Source of the DNA: an uncultured Elusimicrobium sp.
GTDB lineage: Bacteria; Elusimicrobiota; Elusimicrobia; Elusimicrobiales; Elusimicrobiaceae
NCBI GenBank assembly: GCA_946061795.1
Contig: CAMGSK010000010.1
Span: 1-18,236, forward strand
DNA: 18,236 bases
Direction: 5' to 3'
Part shown: positions 14,134-18,236 of the stretch, piece after piece
How the letters are laid out: every line of letters begins with the position of its first letter
Position numbering within the stretch: position 1 is the stretch's first letter
Translations under genes and position numbers: made by a program
Notes under the pieces: model-generated
What the model saw: only the letters and a program-made list of their open reading frames with translations
What the model was told of the DNA's origin: nothing
Databases searched by the model: none

Positions 14134-14145
14134 GGGCCGCGGCCC
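14134..14145. repeat. Perfect 12-base palindrome between terminator and start codon
   Basis: GGGCCGCGGCCC is self-complementary and sits between the terminator T-run and the ribosome binding site of the gene at 14156. It could be an operator-like site for a dimeric protein or a short hairpin in the leader. In GC-rich DNA it may also be chance. Confidence 0.4.
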
Positions 14146-14155
14146 GGAGCGTTTC

Positions 14156-15520
14156 ATGAAAAAAAGTTTCCTCCTGTTTTTATCCCTTTTTCTTTTTTCT
14201 CTGTCTTTTGCCGAAACCGTAAAACTCAAAGACGGCACTTTTGTCAGCGGGTCCATTTTGTCCCAAACGGAGTACACGCTCAACCTCTCCACCTCTTACG
14301 GCCCCGTCGTCTTAAACCAGCGCGAAGTGGAAGCCATTTTGCCGGACAAACACCGCATTCACCTTAAAGGAGGCACGCAGCTGGTAGGCGTCATTTTGGA
14401 TTTGGACGAATTTAACATGACCCTGCAAACCGATGAAGGCGCGGTAAATATTGACATGCCTCAAATCGTCTCCGTAGAAACCTATGACTACGAGCAGGGG
14501 GATTCCGCCCGCCAGGCCGTTCTGCAAAAACAGGCGCAGCAACAAGCACAAGAGCAAGCCCGCAGCGCAGAAATTTCCGCGGGACAGGAAGACGCCCCGG
14601 CGGCAAACGCCGTCCCCGCCGCGGGAGGATTGACGTTTGACTCCGACATTGAAAAAGTGTTTGACGCCAAAAAGCCCGACATTGTAAACGGCCGGGTGCA
14701 AACGCCTCAAGAGGTGTCTGCGGCGGAAATCCGCGCACGCCGCGCGGAGCAGATTTCCGAAGAAGAAGCCTTTTTAAAAGGCCTGCCCGCCAAAACGGAG
14801 GACGCCGCCGTCGCCCGGACGGCCGAAGCGGCGCGCAGCGGAAAGCTGGAAAAGATCAAGCAGACGCAGGCCAAAAAAGCCAAACGCCCCAAAGACGCGG
14901 CGACGGACAAATACTTTGCCATTTCCGTCGGAGCGCAAACCAATGATTTAAAATTAAACAACACGGAACGCGCCGGATTTGAAAATTCCGACAATTACGA
15001 CGCGGGAGGAACGGGCGTGCGCGCGGAAGCCGCTTTCCTGTGGAGAGTGAAGGGAAGCAATTTATGGCTGGGCCCCGCCGTGGCCATTGCCAACATTCCC
15101 AACAGTTCTTTTGCCGATTTGGACCCCGCCATCGCCCAAGCCAACCAATCGGCCGAAGCCGCCGGCAGACCCATTCCGTACCCTGACGGAGAAAATTTGA
15201 ACGTACAAACCAGCGGTCAGATGATAGACGCATTGCTCAAAGCAAACTATTATTTCAATCCGGACAGTTTGTTTTCCGTTTATATGACGGCCTCAGCGGG
15301 ATACCGCATGCTATCGCTCAATTACCGCGGCGTCATCCAGTCCGAAAGTCTCAGTTCCGGCGGATTTGCCGGGTCGGCCGGAATCGGCGTGGAAACCCAC
15401 TTTGACGATTTGATGCTGGGGCTGGAAGTGCAGGAATTTTTCTCTCCGTACTCCGGCGATTTCAAAGATTCCTCCGTCGCCAATACGGTGGCCTCCGTTA
15501 AATTCAGCTGGAAATTTTAA
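14156..15520 (+). CDS. Secreted protein: two Sm-like repeats, linker, C-terminal outer-membrane beta-barrel
   Basis: I do not recognise a named family. The start is the ATG at 14156 with GGAG eight bases upstream, giving 454 residues. Signal peptide is 1-19 (MKKSFLLFLSLFLFSLSFA). Two similar beta-rich repeats of about 43 residues follow: VKLKDGTFVSGSILSQTEYTL and HLKGGTQLVGVILDLDEFNM are their starts, each a LKDG/LKGG turn, a strand with Gly, and a closing V-E-x-I or I-V-S-V-E strand, as in Sm-like folds. A Gln/Ala/Glu/Lys-rich linker covers about 111-245. Residues about 250-454 alternate polar and hydrophobic strands (FAISVGAQ, ANYYFNPDSLFSVYMTASAGYR) and end SVKFSWKF, the terminal-Phe signature of outer-membrane barrels. 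Its stop shares one base with the next ATG (TAATG). A periplasmic binding module tethered to the outer membrane is inferred. Confidence 0.8.
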   Translation: MKKSFLLFLSLFLFSLSFAETVKLKDGTFVSGSILSQTEYTLNLSTSYGPVVLNQREVEAILPDKHRIHLKGGTQLVGVILDLDEFNMTLQTDEGAVNIDMPQIVSVETYDYEQGDSARQAVLQKQAQQQAQEQARSAEISAGQEDAPAANAVPAAGGLTFDSDIEKVFDAKKPDIVNGRVQTPQEVSAAEIRARRAEQISEEEAFLKGLPAKTEDAAVARTAEAARSGKLEKIKQTQAKKAKRPKDAATDKYFAISVGAQTNDLKLNNTERAGFENSDNYDAGGTGVRAEAAFLWRVKGSNLWLGPAVAIANIPNSSFADLDPAIAQANQSAEAAGRPIPYPDGENLNVQTSGQMIDALLKANYYFNPDSLFSVYMTASAGYRMLSLNYRGVIQSESLSSGGFAGSAGIGVETHFDDLMLGLEVQEFFSPYSGDFKDSSVANTVASVKFSWKF

Positions 15521-16626
15521 TGAACATACTGCTTCTGCCCAACAGTTTTAAAGGTTCTTTAAGCGCGCGCCAAACGGCGCGCGTTTTGGCAAACGCTCTT
15601 CAAAAAAAACACCGCGTGCAAGCTTTCGTGCTCTCTGACGGAGGCGACGGCTTTACAGACTTTTTCCACGCGCTTCATCCCGCGGCAAAGCTGATTCGTC
15701 TGCGCGCAAAAAACGCTTTTTTGCGTTCTGCGCCGACGTCCTATTTGTGGCTGGAAAAACAAAAAACCGCCGTAGTGGAAACTGCACGCATATGCGGGTT
15801 GGGCAAAGCGGATAAAAAAGATTTGGACCCCTTGGGTGCATCATCCTATGGAGTGGGAGAAGTGATTGCGCACGCGGTCAGCCGCGGGGCGAAAAACATC
15901 TACGTAGGGCTGGGCGGCGTGGCTTGCAACGACGGCGGGGCAGGACTGGCGCGCGCACTGGGAGTGAAATTTTTAGACAAAACCGGAAAAGAACTTCCCA
16001 ATGGGGCAGAACCGCTTCTGCGCCTTGCGCGCATTTTGCCCTCCGAAGCCCGCGCTCGGCTGCGCGGCGTCAAAATTTACGCCGTGGCGGACGTGACGAA
16101 CCCCATGCTGGGCCCCAAAGGCTCGGCACGTGTCTTCGGGCCGCAAAAAGGGGCGTCCCCTTCTCAAGTACTCCTTCTGGAAAAAGCTCTGCGCGCCTAT
16201 GCCCGGGCCGTTAAACAAGCCACGGGGAAAGACATTGCCCACACGCCGTCCACCGCCGCGGCGGGCGCTTTGTGCGCCGGCTTGTACGGACTGCTGGACG
16301 CGAGCATTATTTTGGGAGCGGATTTCCTGCGGGCGCATCTGCCGCTGGAAAAATGGGCAAAAAAAGCAGACTTGATTATCACTTCGGAAGGCAAACTGGA
16401 CTCTCAAACTTTGTACGGCAAAGCGCCGCTGGCCGCGTTAAATGCGGCGGCACGCTGCGGCAAACCCGCGCTCTTCCTGTGCGGAACCTGCGAAGAGAAA
16501 ATAGTAAAAAAACTGCCGAAAAATCTGGATTTAAAAATAGCCTGTCTGTCCGATTTTGCAAAAGACAGGCAAGACAGCATGCAAAACGCGGCCAAATATC
16601 TGCGCCTTATTGCCAAAAACCTGTAG
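15520..16626 (+). CDS. Glycerate kinase
   Basis: Phosphorylates glycerate, in this family (GarK/GlxK type) usually to 2-phosphoglycerate, feeding lower glycolysis. It has 368 residues, close to the family's 370-380. Motifs are LPNSFKGSLSA at 6-16 (usual PDSFKGS), DGGDGFTD at 40-47, VGLGGVACNDGGAG (usual GLGGSATNDGG), VADVTNPMLGPKGSA and TSEGKLDSQTLYGKAP. The ATG overlaps the stop of the upstream barrel protein by one base, so translation is probably coupled, though a functional link is not obvious. It ends in a 140-base convergent gap in which I see no clear terminator. Confidence 0.93.
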   Translation: MNILLLPNSFKGSLSARQTARVLANALQKKHRVQAFVLSDGGDGFTDFFHALHPAAKLIRLRAKNAFLRSAPTSYLWLEKQKTAVVETARICGLGKADKKDLDPLGASSYGVGEVIAHAVSRGAKNIYVGLGGVACNDGGAGLARALGVKFLDKTGKELPNGAEPLLRLARILPSEARARLRGVKIYAVADVTNPMLGPKGSARVFGPQKGASPSQVLLLEKALRAYARAVKQATGKDIAHTPSTAAAGALCAGLYGLLDASIILGADFLRAHLPLEKWAKKADLIITSEGKLDSQTLYGKAPLAALNAAARCGKPALFLCGTCEEKIVKKLPKNLDLKIACLSDFAKDRQDSMQNAAKYLRLIAKNL

Positions 16627-16766
16627 AAATTTTGTATCTTTCCTCTCCGGGAAAATCCAGGCAAGGACTTCGTTTGAAACTGTACGCACAGCCTATCTTC
16701 AAAACAAGTAAAATTCCAACAGCAGTATTTCAGTGGGAACCGAAGCCCATAACCCCGAGTTTATTT

Positions 16767-17417
16767 TCAACCCAGCATTTGCAAAATATCAGCGGGAGTT
16801 TGCGCCGTATATTTGGGCGCGTAAGCGGCCAATTCTTCAGGCGGGCGAAAGCCCCACGTGACCGCACAGGCGTCCACGCAGGCATTGTGCGCGGTTTGCA
16901 TGTCCACATCGGAATCCCCTACATACAAAGTTTCTTCCCGGGAAACTCCGGCGGCGCGCAAAACGTCTTGAACAATCTGCGGGTCCGGTTTGGTGGGGCG
17001 GCCGGAGCATTGTCCGCAGATACAAATAAAAGAAATGTCCGGGAAAAATTTTTGCACCAATTTTTCCGTAGCGGCCTGGTATTTGTTGGAAGCGACAGCC
17101 AGCTTAACGCCGCGGGACTGCAAAGCACGGAGCAAGTTTTTTATCCCGTCATACGGGCGGGTCATATCGGCGTTGTGCGCGTCATAATACGGCACGAAGC
17201 ATTCTCTTACGCGCAGGATGTTTTCTTGGCCGCGCTCGCCGGCGGGCAAAGCCCGCTCAAATAATTTATTAATCCCGTTGCCCACAAAACGGTAGTAGGC
17301 TTCTTGCGGGTGCACCGGGAAACCCAGCGTTTCCAACGCTTGGTTGGTGGCGGCGGCCAAATCGGCAATGGTATTCAAAAGCGTTCCGTCCAAATCAAAA
17401 ATTACCAGTTTTTTCAT
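16767..17417 (-). CDS. HAD hydrolase, phosphoglycolate phosphatase-like
   Basis: A cytoplasmic HAD phosphatase of the Gph/PGP type, which clears 2-phosphoglycolate. I start at the ATG at 17417 (MKKLVIFDLDGTLLNT), giving 216 residues, the family norm; the open frame reaches 23 codons further into the preceding gene without similarity. Motif I is DLDGT with Asp8 and Asp10. The helical cap follows (about 15-85), then motif II ASNK, a motif III Lys in TKPDP, and motif IV VGDSDVD. The ribosome site is weak (GGGTGA). It follows the alpha/beta hydrolase gene by 43 bases on the same strand, probably as one transcript. The substrate is a guess, since HAD phosphatases differ in specificity with few sequence changes. 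Confidence 0.88.
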   Translation of the reverse strand: MKKLVIFDLDGTLLNTIADLAAATNQALETLGFPVHPQEAYYRFVGNGINKLFERALPAGERGQENILRVRECFVPYYDAHNADMTRPYDGIKNLLRALQSRGVKLAVASNKYQAATEKLVQKFFPDISFICICGQCSGRPTKPDPQIVQDVLRAAGVSREETLYVGDSDVDMQTAHNACVDACAVTWGFRPPEELAAYAPKYTAQTPADILQMLG

Positions 17418-17460
17418 AAAAATCACCCAGGAAGAGAAAACTCCGCTGTTCCGGCAGGCG

Positions 17461-18234
17461 TTATAAATAGTTTCTGAAAAAATCACTCAGCCGCTGCTTG
17501 TATTCAAACCCGCCCACATCGGCGCATTTGCCGTGTTTTGCGCCCGGCACCAGCCACAAATCTTTCGGCATGTGCGCGCGTTTGAATAACATTTTGGCCT
17601 GGGCGGCCGGAATCAAATTGTCATAACGTCCGTGAATAAAAAACAAGGGACGGCCGGTTAATTGCTCCACCGTATATTTAGGGGCATAATGCTCCGGATC
17701 TTGGGGCAAGGAACGGCGGATATAATGGAGCACAATAGGGACCAACGGGAAAGAAGGGATATGGCGGCGCATCCACAACCACCGCTCGGCCAAACGCCGC
17801 AGCGAATAGTACGCCGCTTCTGCCGCCACACATTGAATATCCGGGTTATGGGCCGCCTCATACAATGCGGCGGCGGCGCCCACGTCCAGCCCGTACAGCC
17901 CCACCCGCGCAGAAGCAAACGGACGGTTCTCCTTCAGCCAACGCAAGGCGGCCTGCAAATCCTTCGCTTCCAGCCACCCGGCGGAAGAAACTTCCCCGCC
18001 GCTTTCTCCTTGGGAGCGGAAATCAAAATACATCAAATTATAGCCCAAATCATGCAAAAAACACGTATGCTTAAATACGTCTGAGCGGTTCATTCCCCAG
18101 CCGTGCATGCAGACGACCGTTTTTTCCGAGCCTTCAAACGGAAGAAACCACCCCCTCAGCAAAACGCCGTCTTCCGAAGAGAAATAGATATTTTCATACG
18201 TCAGTTTATACTGGTCCGGCCACAGACGGAGCGG
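17461..18234 (-). CDS. Alpha/beta hydrolase with Asp at the nucleophile position, truncated by window edge
   Basis: The frame is open to the right edge: before the TTG at 18162 it reads YKLTYENIYFSSEDGVLLRG, a typical N-terminus of this family, so the start lies outside the window. About 258 residues are visible. The oxyanion-hole motif is HGWGMNRSD, DFRSQGESGG follows, then the nucleophile elbow GLYGLDVGAAAAL. Instead of G-x-S-x-G it has G-L-D-V-G. Later HGRYDNLIP offers the acid and PGAKHGKC the His. No signal peptide can be judged. Most relatives are serine esterases or peptidases; an Asp nucleophile would fit dehalogenase or epoxide-hydrolase chemistry, or the enzyme may be inactive. It is probably co-transcribed with the HAD phosphatase. 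Confidence 0.88.
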   Translation of the reverse strand, partial: PLRLWPDQYKLTYENIYFSSEDGVLLRGWFLPFEGSEKTVVCMHGWGMNRSDVFKHTCFLHDLGYNLMYFDFRSQGESGGEVSSAGWLEAKDLQAALRWLKENRPFASARVGLYGLDVGAAAALYEAAHNPDIQCVAAEAAYYSLRRLAERWLWMRRHIPSFPLVPIVLHYIRRSLPQDPEHYAPKYTVEQLTGRPLFFIHGRYDNLIPAAQAKMLFKRAHMPKDLWLVPGAKHGKCADVGGFEYKQRLSDFFRNYL

Positions 18235-18236
18235 CT

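Noticed and set aside
16627..16766. Convergent gap after glycerate kinase
   Set aside because: No clear hairpin with a T-run, no gene and no repeat could be found.
2504..18234. CRISPR array, tRNA or rRNA genes
   Set aside because: No regularly spaced direct repeats, cloverleaf or rRNA-like segments were seen by eye.

Overview
The window reads as chromosomal DNA of a Gram-negative, probably anaerobic fermenting bacterium. Two things point to an outer membrane: a lipoprotein with a clear lipobox, and a secreted protein whose last third looks like a beta-barrel ending in Phe. Metabolism is suggested by a pyrophosphate-dependent phosphofructokinase and a three-domain NifU with NifS. The gene mix fits a gut-type Elusimicrobiota, but that lineage call is inference from general impression and no marker in the window proves it. 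No transposase, integrase, tRNA, rRNA or CRISPR array was seen.

Layout, left to right. (1) A long-type PPi-phosphofructokinase gene (+), cut by the left edge, ends at a strong terminator. (2) About 770 bases without a protein gene (1684-2451) hold the most interesting part: two related minus-strand structured RNAs in tandem. Both have the same hairpin order, a 9-bp pseudoknot with a compensatory base change, and a U-run terminator. A weaker third candidate follows. (3) A long minus-strand block, in transcription order: nifU-nifS (11044 to 9014); a secreted 5'-nucleotidase (8951 to 7491); a second intact 5'-nucleotidase, a catalytically degenerate lipoprotein paralogue and dusB, joined by 4-base start/stop overlaps (7377 to 3453); then rplM-rpsI (3340 to 2504) behind its own promoter and leader hairpin. 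(4) A divergent promoter region at 11045-11173 separates nifU from the plus-strand pair nadK-recN. (5) Next on the plus strand are a small two-helix membrane protein and a pair made of a secreted Sm-like/beta-barrel protein and glycerate kinase. (6) The right end carries two minus-strand genes: an alpha/beta hydrolase, cut by the right edge, and a phosphoglycolate-phosphatase-like HAD enzyme.

How they work together: nifU and nifS form an Fe-S assembly unit. PPi-PFK and glycerate kinase feed lower glycolysis. The tandem secreted nucleotidases suggest scavenging of external nucleotides or phosphate. nadK, recN, dusB, rplM and rpsI are housekeeping genes. Several genes have an extended -10 element (TGnTAnAAT) without a good -35 box, which seems to be a local promoter style. 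The non-coding RNA cluster between pfp and rpsI is the best candidate for something undescribed.
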